In this document: positions 9,205 through 17,207 of the stretch, piece after piece | How the letters are laid out: each line of letters opens with the position of its first letter | Position numbering within the stretch: position 1 is the stretch's first letter | NCBI RefSeq assembly: GCF_021083305.1 | Contig: NZ_JAJFAY010000002.1 | Location: forward strand, 372,001-436,000 | Reading direction: 5' to 3' | Origin: Haladaptatus sp. DYF46 | Lineage (GTDB): Archaea > Halobacteriota > Halobacteria > Halobacteriales > Haladaptataceae | Length of the DNA: 64,000 nt | The notes under the pieces: model-generated | The model's input: the letters and a program-made list of their open reading frames with translations, nothing else | Told to the model about the DNA's origin: nothing | Database searches by the model: none | Program-made: the position numbers and the translations under genes

Positions 9205-10002
9205 TCAGCGCAGGCGGTAGTTGTCCTGCTGCTGGGAACGGTACCAGTACCCAGCGCCGCCGATGACGAGGAGGACGACGACCGCAACGCCGCCGTACAT
9301 GAGCAGTTTGCTCTGCTGTTCGGACTGTTTTGCCTCGTCGGCCGCCGAGTTGGCGCTCTTTTCCGCTTTGCCGGCGAGGTCGATGGCGTTGTCGAAGTTC
9401 TGCGCCTCGTAGGCCGAGATGGCGTTGTCGAGGGTGCTTTCGGCGTCCGCCGTGTTCGCGCCCGACGGCGCGTCCTCGATGGCACCCTGTGCGCCGACGA
9501 TGGCGTCACGGGCGCTCTTGCTGTCCTCGGTGTGGTAGTCGGCCGTCCACGTCTCGATCTCCTCGCTGTTGCCCCCCTCTCGGGACTGGCTCAGCGTGGC
9601 GAACGTGAACGACTGCTGTGGGTCGAACGTGAAGTTCGCGACTTCGGGTACGGTGCCGGACACCTTCACGACCGCTTTGCTCGCGTCAGTGTCGAGGGCG
9701 AGCGAGTGGTCGAACGACTGGCCGTCGTAGGACTCCTTCGCCTTCTGGTTACCCGCTTGATCGTACGTTGTAACGGTCCACGTCACGTCGGTCAGTTCGG
9801 TTTGCCCCTCCAACGTCCACTGTTCGTAGTCGCTGTAAAGGTCGGTCAACGTCATCGTCGCCGTCACCGAGTCGCCGACGGCGGCATCGTTCGGGATGCC
9901 GCTCTGCTCCGTCGAAATCGCCGTGGCGGGTGCAACCGCCGAGAGGGCGAGCGTGACGACGAGCAGCAGGGCGAACGATTTAGAACAACGGGTCGAGTTC
10001 AT
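9205..10002 (-). CDS. Secreted, C-terminally membrane-anchored protein downstream of cetZ
   Basis: The roughly 265-residue protein has an N-terminal Sec signal peptide (MNSTRCSKSFALLLVVTLAL, cleavage likely after ...APATA). A beta-rich extracellular region follows, then an alanine-rich helical region (about 170-230) and one C-terminal membrane helix (LLMYGGVAVVVLLVIGGAGYW) before a short basic tail. No family is recognised. The start codon at 10002 lies inside the end of cetZ (overlap about 23 bp), which implies cotranscription and possible translational coupling. Starts at 10008 or 10011 are also possible. The topology suggests a cell-surface protein; a link to CetZ function is inferred only from gene order. 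Confidence 0.6.
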   Translation of the reverse strand: MNSTRCSKSFALLLVVTLALSAVAPATAISTEQSGIPNDAAVGDSVTATMTLTDLYSDYEQWTLEGQTELTDVTWTVTTYDQAGNQKAKESYDGQSFDHSLALDTDASKAVVKVSGTVPEVANFTFDPQQSFTFATLSQSREGGNSEEIETWTADYHTEDSKSARDAIVGAQGAIEDAPSGANTADAESTLDNAISAYEAQNFDNAIDLAGKAEKSANSAADEAKQSEQQSKLLMYGGVAVVVLLVIGGAGYWYRSQQQDNYRLR

Positions 10003-11155
10003 CCTCATCATCCTCGACGAGATTTTCGAGGTTCGTTTGGCTCTCCTGTTGGATGTCGTCGATGTTGTCCTGTGCCTCGATGGCGACCTGCTGGAGTTCC
10101 TTGATGCGCGGGACGTTCGTCACGCCCGAAAGCAGGACGACGCTCGCGACGCTGGGTTCGTTGACGGGGTAGTCGCCGCCGCGAACTTCCATGCTGCCGG
10201 TCTGCTCTTCGAGCCATTTCCGGCCGCGCTCGATACCTTTCCGGTTCAGGTGGGGTGACGGACCGCTCATGACGAGGAGTGCACGTTCCGTCCCCTGAAT
10301 CTCACAGGGGAGGGTCAACCGACCGAGCGCCGCTTTGCGGACGAGGCTCGTGATACGATTGGTCGTGTGTGCGGTGTCCTCGGCCTGTCCGCCACCTCCG
10401 CCGGTGAACCGCGAGAGGAGACCGCCGGAACTCTGCATCTCGACTCCCTCCGCGGCGTAGCCGATGGTGGACACGCCGCCGCCGGCGAGCGTGTTGATGA
10501 TTTCGCTGGAGTCCACGACGCTTTCGGCGACGTCGTCGCCGCCGCCGATTTCGCCGGCACCGAAGAGGATGCCGAACCGCGTGACTATCTCCTCGTTGAT
10601 TTCGGCATAGCCGCTCTCCATGCTTTCGCCGGACTGACGCCACGCGTCGTTGTCGAACATCATCAGGTTGTCCACTTCACGGACGAACGTCTGGAACGAG
10701 CGTGCCGCATTCAAGGTGTAGATGCCGCCCTCGTCGCCGCCGGGAAGGATACCCAATCCGTAGACAGGTTCGGTGTAGATCCGTTTCAGGTGTTTCGCTA
10801 TGACGGGCGCACCGCCGCTCCCCGAACCGCCGCCCATTCCGGCGATGATGAGGAAGGCGTCCACCTCGTGAACGGGGATGTTGTCGATAGCGCCCTGTAC
10901 TTCGTCGATGTCCTCTTCGGCGATTTCCGCGCCGAGTTCGTTGTCCGCACCCACGCCGTGCCCTTTGACGCGGGACTGTCCGATGAGTACCCGATTTTCC
11001 TCCGGGACGTTCTGTAGACCCATGAGGTCAGCACGGGCGGTGTTGACTGCGACTGCCGCACGGACGATGCCGCTCTGGGTTCGCTGGTCGTATTCCAGGA
11101 ACTTGTCGACTATCTTCCCGCCTGCCTGACCAAATCCGATCATCGCGAGTTTCAT
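9980..11155 (-). CDS. cetZ: CetZ, tubulin/FtsZ-superfamily GTPase
   Basis: The 391-residue protein starts MKLAMIGFGQAGGKIVDKF and carries the tubulin signature GMGGGSGSGGAP (residues 106-117), which binds the GTP phosphates. CetZ proteins polymerise at the cell envelope and control haloarchaeal cell shape and motility. The acidic tail ends DEDELDPLF, as in other CetZs. The M at 11155 matches the family start; the in-frame extension upstream is rejected. A TATA-like TTTATG lies about 45 nt upstream on the coding strand. The 200-bp leader region is AT-rich and contains an 18-bp perfect palindrome. Which CetZ paralogue this is (CetZ1 or other) cannot be fixed without alignment. Confidence 0.9.
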   Translation of the reverse strand: MKLAMIGFGQAGGKIVDKFLEYDQRTQSGIVRAAVAVNTARADLMGLQNVPEENRVLIGQSRVKGHGVGADNELGAEIAEEDIDEVQGAIDNIPVHEVDAFLIIAGMGGGSGSGGAPVIAKHLKRIYTEPVYGLGILPGGDEGGIYTLNAARSFQTFVREVDNLMMFDNDAWRQSGESMESGYAEINEEIVTRFGILFGAGEIGGGDDVAESVVDSSEIINTLAGGGVSTIGYAAEGVEMQSSGGLLSRFTGGGGGQAEDTAHTTNRITSLVRKAALGRLTLPCEIQGTERALLVMSGPSPHLNRKGIERGRKWLEEQTGSMEVRGGDYPVNEPSVASVVLLSGVTNVPRIKELQQVAIEAQDNIDDIQQESQTNLENLVEDDEDELDPLF

Positions 11156-11325
11156 TTTTCGGTACCGTTCTCCGTTGAGAGAAGAACAGACGGAAAGAGG
11201 ACATAAACTTTGTGGTATGTTCCGTTTCAAACACTCGACATTCGAGACACAAAATCGCAAGACGTAGGCAATTTAGTGTGCAGTATCGTATCCGACGATA
11301 AAACTATCATATGCCCCCTCTTTAA

Positions 11326-11343
11326 GTCTGGATATATCCAGAC
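11326..11343. promoter_or_regulatory. 18-bp perfect palindrome upstream of cetZ
   Basis: The sequence GTCTGGATATATCCAGAC is a perfect dyad. It sits 171-188 bp before the cetZ start and 15 bp after the stop of the upstream reductase gene (both on the minus strand). It is not followed by a T-run in the transcribed direction, so a simple terminator is less likely than a protein-binding operator. The surrounding 11156-11357 region has no gene. Confidence 0.4.
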
Positions 11344-11357
11344 AGGTGTTCGTTCTG

Positions 11358-12254
11358 TTATGTCCGAGCTCTGTAGTCAATATGTAGATATTGCTCCAAG
11401 GTTGTCAATTCTTCGGGTTCGATACCGAACGACTCGACGTCATTATCCATAACCGTGTTATCAAATTTGAGCGAGCGATACTGGTCGCCGCCCATCGGGA
11501 ACCCCGGAATCGCACCGCCGACCTTCAATCCGACCCCGGCGAGTTCCATCGGAATCGGGAGAACGGTGACGGACTGCCCCTCGGCCCGTCGGGCGAGTTT
11601 GGCGACCTCCGCGAGCGTCAGGACCTCTGGGCCGCCGATTTCGTAGGTGTCGCCGTCGCGGGACTTCTCGATTCCGTCCGCCAGCATCGGCGCGAGGTCG
11701 CCCACCCAAATCGGCTGGAATCGAGTCTCGCCACCGCCGGGAAGTGGAGCGAGATACGGCGGCGTGAGTTTCCTCGTGAACGAGAGGAATTTGCTTCCCT
11801 CCCCGAACACGACAGACGGGCGGAATATCGTCCATTGGCGGTCGGACTCCCTCACGAGGTTCTCGGCTCGTCCCTTGGACCGAATGTACTCCGTCGGCCC
11901 GGTCGGGTCGGCACCGAGGGCGCTCATCTGGACGATCTTTCCGACGTCGTGTTCCTCCGCCGCCCGCACGACGTTCCGAGTTCCGCCGAGGTGGACGCTC
12001 ATGTGGCTAAGCCCGCGGGGCGGTTTGAACAGGGGCGAGAGGGCGACGAGGTTGACCACGGCGTCCTGCCCGGAAAACGATCCCTCGATTGACGCGTAGG
12101 CCGTCACGTCGCCCATCGCTTTCTCGACGTCGCTCGGGAAATCCGCCTCGTCGGGATTTCGCGCGAGCGCCGTCACATCGTGTCCTCGGTCGAGGAGTTC
12201 GCGGACGAGACGCTGGCCGATAAACCCGGTGCCGCCGGTCACGAGAACCTTCAT
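11358..12254 (-). CDS. NDUFA9-like NAD(P)-binding reductase/epimerase (atypical SDR)
   Basis: The 298-residue protein has an N-terminal Rossmann motif VTGGTGFIGQRLV, followed by LARNPDEADF and an AVVNLVALSPLF strand. It belongs to the extended/atypical short-chain dehydrogenase group related to complex I subunit NDUFA9 and NAD(P)H-binding epimerases. The canonical YxxxK is replaced by TEYIRSKGRAE. Substrate unknown. The start at 12254 (MKVLVTGGTG) places the dinucleotide fold at the N-terminus. It is divergent from thymidylate kinase. Confidence 0.75.
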   Translation of the reverse strand: MKVLVTGGTGFIGQRLVRELLDRGHDVTALARNPDEADFPSDVEKAMGDVTAYASIEGSFSGQDAVVNLVALSPLFKPPRGLSHMSVHLGGTRNVVRAAEEHDVGKIVQMSALGADPTGPTEYIRSKGRAENLVRESDRQWTIFRPSVVFGEGSKFLSFTRKLTPPYLAPLPGGGETRFQPIWVGDLAPMLADGIEKSRDGDTYEIGGPEVLTLAEVAKLARRAEGQSVTVLPIPMELAGVGLKVGGAIPGFPMGGDQYRSLKFDNTVMDNDVESFGIEPEELTTLEQYLHIDYRART

Positions 12255-12367
12255 GGCGCGGAACTGTGGGCGAAAGGACCTAAAACTACCTGCCAACGAG
12301 GCAGGTCCGTCCGACGGGTCCCGACCGAAACCCCGAACGTTTTACCGAGCGACTCGAACGTCCGGGC

Positions 12368-12961
12368 ATGCTGCTAACGCTGGAAGGGTTGGACGGGAGC
12401 GGGAAATCGACCGTCTGGGAGGTACTCCGCGAGGAGTTCCCCGACGCGGTGTTCACCCGCGAACCGACCGATTCGTGGTACGGTGAGGCCGTGAACCGTT
12501 CCATCGAGGACGACGACGCGGATTCGGTCGCCGAGTTGTTCCTCTACACGGCCGACCACGCGGCCCACCTCGCACGCACGGTTCGCCCCGCGCTCGAAGA
12601 CGGCAAACTCGTCATCTCCGACCGGTATTCGGACTCGCGGTACGCCTATCAGGCCGTCGCGTTGGACGGGGTCGTCCCCCGCCCGATGGAGTACATCATC
12701 GGCGTTCACAAGCCGTGGACGCGCCCGCCGGACTGCACCATCTATCTCGACGTCGACCCCGAAACCGGCGCGGCGCGGAGCGGCGCGACGAACAAGTTCG
12801 AACAGGCTGGCTTCCTCGCGCAGGTGCAGTCGAACTACGAGCGTCTGATGGACGCGGAACCCGGTCGGTTCGTCCGGGTCGATGCGACCCGATCGCCGGA
12901 GGCGGTCATCGAGAGCGTCGTTTCCACCATCGAGCGCGTCACCGAGGACGCGGACGAGTAG
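12368..12961 (+). CDS. tmk: Thymidylate kinase
   Basis: The 197-residue protein starts [15 protein letters not shown], a P-loop of dTMP kinase type, and has the DRY-like motif [13 protein letters not shown] that binds dTMP. It phosphorylates dTMP to dTDP for DNA synthesis. Length is close to the bacterial/archaeal norm (about 200). The ATG at 12368 sits directly before the P-loop, as expected. It is followed closely by a small membrane-protein gene on the same strand, possibly cotranscribed. Confidence 0.88.
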   Translation: MLLTLEGLDGSGKSTVWEVLREEFPDAVFTREPTDSWYGEAVNRSIEDDDADSVAELFLYTADHAAHLARTVRPALEDGKLVISDRYSDSRYAYQAVALDGVVPRPMEYIIGVHKPWTRPPDCTIYLDVDPETGAARSGATNKFEQAGFLAQVQSNYERLMDAEPGRFVRVDATRSPEAVIESVVSTIERVTEDADE

Positions 12962-12989
12962 TTTTGACGGTGGAGGGCGTACGTCCCCT

Positions 12990-13442
12990 ATGAGCGAGGG
13001 GGACGACGATTCGGGGCTCGGGTTCACGCTGCCGCCGATGCGCCTGCCGCCGCTGACGCTTCCCAAGCGGATTCGACTCGTCTTTCCGGTGTTCGAACTC
13101 CCGGAGCGACCGGAGCGCTCCTCGCGAGTTCGTGTACGGACGAAACACATCGTCGCCGCGCTGTTGCTGTTCGACCTGTTAGACGCGATTCTCGCGGTCT
13201 GGTTCGGGTCGCCCGCGCCGTGGGTCCGCGCGCTCGTCGGCGTCGGTCTCACGGCGCTACTGGTCGGACCGGTAAGCCTGCTCTACCTCTGGGAACCGCT
13301 CGCGGCCGTCGTCGGCGTGGGATGGTTGGCCGTGGTGCCGTCAGCGACCCTGTTGTTGGTCGCGCGCGTTGTCCGGCAGTTCGACCTCCTCGGGCGGCGG
13401 CATCCAGAACAGGTCGATGGAGACGCCGAGCGAGAACGGTAG
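12990..13442 (+). CDS. Small membrane protein downstream of tmk
   Basis: The 150-residue protein begins with an acidic and proline-rich cytoplasmic stretch. It then has about three hydrophobic helices (roughly residues 53-70, 76-98 and 100-122) and a charged tail. No family is recognised. The ATG at 12990 follows a 28-bp gap from tmk. The last 102 bp overlap, in antisense, the end of the convergent membrane-protein gene at 13341-13682. The helices look real, so I favour a true gene, but the overlap lowers confidence in the exact C-terminus. Confidence 0.55.
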   Translation: MSEGDDDSGLGFTLPPMRLPPLTLPKRIRLVFPVFELPERPERSSRVRVRTKHIVAALLLFDLLDAILAVWFGSPAPWVRALVGVGLTALLVGPVSLLYLWEPLAAVVGVGWLAVVPSATLLLVARVVRQFDLLGRRHPEQVDGDAERER

Positions 13443-13682
13443 CACCCAGATGAGGATGAGGGCGGTTCCGATGTCGCGGATGCCGCTGCCGCCGAATCCG
13501 ATCACGCCGCTCAGCACGATCGTCGTGACGACGTAGACGAGCGGGACGAGCAAGAGCGTGTACACTACTGCCCCCCATCGCGTCGAAAGGCGGAGGCGGA
13601 AAAAGCGAATCACAACCGCCGTGATGACGGTGTTGACGAGGATGATGACGGAAAGTCCGAGCACCGTGGCGGCCGAAACCAT
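13341..13682 (-). CDS. Conserved-type haloarchaeal small membrane protein
   Basis: The 113-residue protein has three predicted membrane helices (LGLSVIILVNTVITAVVI, WGAVVYTLLLVPLVYVVTT and ALILIWVLPFSLGVSIDLF) and an acidic tail (PPPEEVELPD). The ATG at 13682 gives a clean start; upstream in-frame residues are not protein-like. I do not know its function. The convergent overlap of 102 bp with the neighbouring gene is unusual. Because both genes are hydrophobic and both reading frames look constrained, I keep both. Confidence 0.6.
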   Translation of the reverse strand: MVSAATVLGLSVIILVNTVITAVVIRFFRLRLSTRWGAVVYTLLLVPLVYVVTTIVLSGVIGFGGSGIRDIGTALILIWVLPFSLGVSIDLFWMPPPEEVELPDNARDQQQGR

Positions 13683-13752
13683 ACCCGGAAGTAGGGAGTC
13701 CGTACTCTTTTGCGTACCGGATGACGGACGGTGAGATATCGGTCGGTACCGT

Positions 13753-14121
13753 TCAGACCGCACCGTCGGTCCGGAACCCGGGATGATCACGCTGATACCG
13801 GATGAGTTGCGCCGCGCGGTCCGCTTTCGCCAGCAGCACTTCCTTCAACTCGGGCGGGTTTCGAATTCGGGTGTTTTCGAGGACGGAGTCGGGAAGTGCG
13901 AGCGTGTTGTCGGGGACGCCCTCCTCGGCGTGGACGGGGAAGTGCTGTTGCTCTATCTTCATGACGAGCGGCCAGTCCAAGCGCTCTATCCCCTCCCCGG
14001 CGGCGTAGAGGGCTTGATTCACGGACTCGTGATCGTCGGAGGCCATGACAGCGCGGTCGCCGTCGTGTGGTTCGACGTACAACCGACCGAGGTAGTAACC
14101 GCTCGAAAACGATTCGAACAT
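13753..14121 (-). CDS. Uncharacterised haloarchaeal protein (DUF5802-like)
   Basis: The 122-residue soluble acidic protein starts MFESFSSGYYLGRLYVEP and contains ESVNQALYAAGEGIERLDWP and a KIEQQHFPV stretch. It has no signal peptide or membrane helix. It resembles a small halophile-restricted family that I recall as DUF5802; this assignment is from memory and unchecked. The ATG at 14121 is preferred because the upstream extension is AT-rich promoter sequence. It is divergent from the DUF1405 gene, with a 151-bp AT-rich intergenic region. Confidence 0.6.
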   Translation of the reverse strand: MFESFSSGYYLGRLYVEPHDGDRAVMASDDHESVNQALYAAGEGIERLDWPLVMKIEQQHFPVHAEEGVPDNTLALPDSVLENTRIRNPPELKEVLLAKADRAAQLIRYQRDHPGFRTDGAV

Positions 14122-14272
14122 GATAGACAATACCATACACGGTTCAATAGTTATATAGTAGTTATCCAGAACAGTTATGTCGAAGAGCAAATACACCCGA
14201 TAATCGTTCCACGCGTTCCGGGTTCGGGACGGTGATAGCAGTTCTTTTAGTAATCCCCGACACGGATACAAC

Positions 14273-14905
14273 ATGGCAATTCCCGAGCGGTACGCCCGCT
14301 ACTATCTCGAAAACACGCCGAGTCTGGTCTGGCTGATAGTCGTCAACGCCGCGGCCATCCTCGTCGGTCTCGACTTCTACATTCGGACGATGCCGAACTT
14401 TCCGACGTTCCTTTGGCCCCTGTATGCGGACTCCCCGGCCGCGCTCGCGATCATGACCGCCTCGCTTTTCACGTTGCTGCCGAACCTCGGCAATCGGCTT
14501 TCGGATTCGCCCCAGAACCTCCCGCTCGCGTACCTCAACACGTTCGCCTTCGTCTGGCTGTTCAAGTTCGGTATCTGGACGTTCATCTCGCTCAACCTCG
14601 GATTTTCGCTCTACTTCGGCCTGCCGTGGGATCCACGGGCACTCTGGGACTACTGGGGAATCATCATCACCCACCTCGGGTTCGTCGCGGAGGCGTATCT
14701 CATCCCGAACTACGGCACGACGACGAGAGGAGCACTGATCGCCGCGCTCGTCGTGTCGCTCGCCAGTGACGTTCTCGACTACGGATTCGGCTACCACCCA
14801 CCGCTTCGGTACGAAGTCGGCTTTGCCCTCCCATTAATAACTGTTGCACTCTCCTTCGTTTCGGTCTTTGCGGCGTCCCATTCGATGGGTCGATTTGCCG
14901 ACTGA
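14273..14905 (+). CDS. DUF1405 integral membrane protein
   Basis: The 210-residue protein has six or so membrane helices and the DUF1405 layout: an N-terminal helix (LVWLIVVNAAAILVGLDFY), a WPLYADSPAALAIM loop, a KFGIWTFISLNL helix, and a late HLGFVAEAYLIP motif. Function unknown. A paralogue lies at 34315-35028 and shares the order of motifs (SPMATLF, LGLWTPF, SHLAMVVEAFLI). A TATA-like CTTTTAGTAA about 30 nt before the ATG suggests a nearly leaderless transcript. Confidence 0.75.
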   Translation: MAIPERYARYYLENTPSLVWLIVVNAAAILVGLDFYIRTMPNFPTFLWPLYADSPAALAIMTASLFTLLPNLGNRLSDSPQNLPLAYLNTFAFVWLFKFGIWTFISLNLGFSLYFGLPWDPRALWDYWGIIITHLGFVAEAYLIPNYGTTTRGALIAALVVSLASDVLDYGFGYHPPLRYEVGFALPLITVALSFVSVFAASHSMGRFAD

Positions 14906-15013
14906 GCATTGCTTTTAAACGTTCTCCTCGTCTCTCGCTTCTTCGTTTCGATTCGTGAACAGAACGAACGAATTACCCCCTTTTTAAGGAGAGGATTAGT
15001 AATGGAGTAGTAG

Positions 15014-15823
15014 ATGAACTCCGCTCGCGCCGTCCTCTTAATCGCGCTACTGCTCTCCGGGTTCGCTCTTGCCGTCCCGACCGCTGCGGCACCGACGCCG
15101 GACACGACACCGGATGCCCAGACGGACGTCGGAGCAACGTCGTTCCAGGCCAACCAGCAGACGAACAACACCACCAACAACAGCACGCTCGGTGCCGAAA
15201 TCTCCTCGTTCATGCAGGTCAGCACCTCGCAGGCGAAGGGAACCGTCGACACCGGGATGTGGGTCGCTCGGTTCAACCAGACGAAGAACAAATCCGCACG
15301 ACAGGCCCTCGTCAGCAACAACGTCGGCGACATGAAAAACCAGCTGGCTGACCTCCAAGAGAGGAAACAAAAGCTCGTGCAGGCCCGAAACAGCGGACGG
15401 ATCAGCCGACTCAAATACCAGTCGGAGATGAGCCAGTTGATCGGCGAGATTCGGGCGATTCAGTACTCTATCAGCGCGACCAGACCGCGCGCCGTCACCG
15501 TGGGGACGCGAGTGGGCGACGTCGATAACCTCAGCGAGCGGGCCGACACCGCCGGCGGTCCGGAGATGATAGAAGTCGCCCGATCGATACACAGCGTCCA
15601 CCTCAACGGGGAGGAGAACAACTCCACGATGGGGCCGGGGGGAAACGAGACGACAAATGAGAGCGGTGAAAACCCGGGAACGAGCATCGGTAGCGGGACC
15701 GTGGGCGTCGGAAACGACAGCAGCGACGGAACGGCGAGTGGTGGTTCGGGAAACGGAAATGGATCGGTTGATGCGGGCGTCGGTGTAGGCAACGAAACCG
15801 TCAGCGTCGGCATCGGGAGCTGA
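15014..15823 (+). CDS. Secreted threonine/asparagine-rich protein
   Basis: The 269-residue protein has a Sec signal peptide (helix ARAVLLIALLLSGFALAV, likely cleavage after TAAA). A helical middle (about 80-160, with QLADLQERKQKLVQARN) may form a coiled coil. The tail is rich in Gly, Asn and Ser with several N-x-S/T sequons. There is no C-terminal anchor or PGF-CTERM motif. It is probably exported and glycosylated; function unknown. The ATG at 15014 follows a TTTTTAAGG promoter-like element about 35 nt upstream. Confidence 0.55.
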   Translation: MNSARAVLLIALLLSGFALAVPTAAAPTPDTTPDAQTDVGATSFQANQQTNNTTNNSTLGAEISSFMQVSTSQAKGTVDTGMWVARFNQTKNKSARQALVSNNVGDMKNQLADLQERKQKLVQARNSGRISRLKYQSEMSQLIGEIRAIQYSISATRPRAVTVGTRVGDVDNLSERADTAGGPEMIEVARSIHSVHLNGEENNSTMGPGGNETTNESGENPGTSIGSGTVGVGNDSSDGTASGGSGNGNGSVDAGVGVGNETVSVGIGS

Positions 15824-15936
15824 AACCGACGCCGGAAGCGAGAGAACGGCCAGTAGACCCCACATTTTAGGGCGATTTGACCCTTTGACGCCGAGAGACA
15901 CCCTTTTCCGTTCGGGTTGCCAAGATGTGAGCGCGA

Positions 15937-16656
15937 ATGGACTCTGCCGCGTTGCTCGATATACTCGGAAACGAAAACCGAAGGCGTATCCTGCGACTCC
16001 TCTCACACAAACCCTGTTACGTCACCGAAATAAGCGACTATCTCGGTGTCAGTCCGAAGGCGGTCATCGACCATCTTCGGAAACTGGAGGAGGCGGGATT
16101 AGTCGAGAGTCGGACCGACGACCAGCGCCGCAAATATTTCAACATCTCCCGGAACCTCCGTCTCGAAGTCGACGTCTCCCCGTACGAGTTCGGAATGAAG
16201 AGCGCCTATCCCGCGAGTCCGAACCTCGACGTTAGTTCGTGTCAGTACCTCTCGCTGAACGTCCAGTATCTCGACGAACGCGTCGAATCCGCGGACGACG
16301 GGGAGGAGGGCGTAGAGCAGATAAGCGACTCGGAGGCGAGCGAGGTCGCCGACCTCGCGGCCGAACTCAACTGTCTGGAGGATTTAAAGGGCGAGTTGTC
16401 GCTCGCACAGCGGTGGGTTCACGGGCGGATGACGAGCGTCCTCGACTCGCTCAGCGAGGCGGTGGACGGGAACGGCGAGAACAGGATTCGAGCCGAGATT
16501 TTGGCCGCGCTCGCGGCCGGTGCGGAGACGACGGCGGAGATAAGTCAGGAGGCGAAGGCCCCGGCACGAATCGTCGAAAGCCACCTCGAAAGAATGGCGG
16601 AACGGGGAATCGTGGAACTGGACCGCGAAAACGACACGTGGACGCTGGCCGGTTAG
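15937..16656 (+). CDS. ArsR-family transcriptional regulator with two winged helices
   Basis: The 239-residue protein has an N-terminal ArsR-type winged helix (ALLDILGNENRRRILRLL, then YVTEISDYLGVSPKAVIDHL as recognition helix, residues about 5-75). A linker and a second winged-helix-like segment follow near the C-terminus (RAEILAALAAGAETTAEISQ, about 185-235). No metal-binding cysteine cluster is present beyond Cys24 and scattered residues, so it is probably not a metal sensor. Related haloarchaeal proteins are annotated only as ArsR regulators; target unknown. Its stop overlaps the stop of the convergent membrane gene. Confidence 0.8.
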   Translation: MDSAALLDILGNENRRRILRLLSHKPCYVTEISDYLGVSPKAVIDHLRKLEEAGLVESRTDDQRRKYFNISRNLRLEVDVSPYEFGMKSAYPASPNLDVSSCQYLSLNVQYLDERVESADDGEEGVEQISDSEASEVADLAAELNCLEDLKGELSLAQRWVHGRMTSVLDSLSEAVDGNGENRIRAEILAALAAGAETTAEISQEAKAPARIVESHLERMAERGIVELDRENDTWTLAG

Positions 16657-17126
16657 ATTTCACGGGTCAGGCCGTCGCGCAGGTCGCCGCCGAAGTACGC
16701 GCCGAGGCCGGCGACGAGGAGCCCCGAGATGATACCGATTGCGGCGATGGGGAACCCGCCGACGGTGAGGGCGACGATGTGTTTGAGGGCGAACGTCAGA
16801 CCGCCAGCGATTGCACCGGCGAGCGCGGTTTCGGCGACTTTCGAGTCGCTCGTCAACGCACCGAGAACGAACGACACGGCGAACATGGCGACCAGACCGG
16901 CCAGACTGCCGATGAACGGGATGACGCCGCCGAAGAACATCGCCACCGTCAGCACGACCGTCGCGAGGCCGAAGTAGCGAACCGAGAACAGGTTCCCGAC
17001 GCGCTTCTTCGCGCGACTGCGACGGCTCTCGCTGCCCCCGGTTCGCTGCTCACCGTCACCGTCGATGTCGCTGAGGAGGTCCGAGATGTCGTCGTCGGCT
17101 TCGCGCGTCCGAGTGCGCTGAGTCAT
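16653..17126 (-). CDS. Membrane protein with glycine-rich helices (DUF456-like)
   Basis: The 157-residue protein has a charged cytoplasmic N-terminus (about 45 residues, many Arg/Lys and Asp/Glu). Four hydrophobic helices follow, rich in Gly and Ala (GLATVVLTVAMFFGGVIPF, LVAMFAVSFVLGALT, ALAGAIAGGLTFALKH, IGIISGLLVAGLGAYFGGDL). The last glycine-zipper-like helices recall DUF456/TM0-type proteins; function unknown. The stop overlaps the convergent ArsR gene by 4 bases. Confidence 0.6.
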   Translation of the reverse strand: MTQRTRTREADDDISDLLSDIDGDGEQRTGGSESRRSRAKKRVGNLFSVRYFGLATVVLTVAMFFGGVIPFIGSLAGLVAMFAVSFVLGALTSDSKVAETALAGAIAGGLTFALKHIVALTVGGFPIAAIGIISGLLVAGLGAYFGGDLRDGLTREI

Positions 17127-17207
17127 GTTCCTGAATTGATTCCCGTGGGTAATGTGCCTTTCCCCGAAACGAGTGGATTCAAGTCGAACGCCACGCTACC
17201 TCGTGGT

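Noticed and set aside
16239..17207. A long in-frame extension upstream of gatD giving a 736-residue protein
   Set aside because: It is antisense to the ArsR and membrane-protein genes, has low-complexity Arg/Glu-rich sequence, and gatD homologues begin at MNPGDRVRVE (17208).
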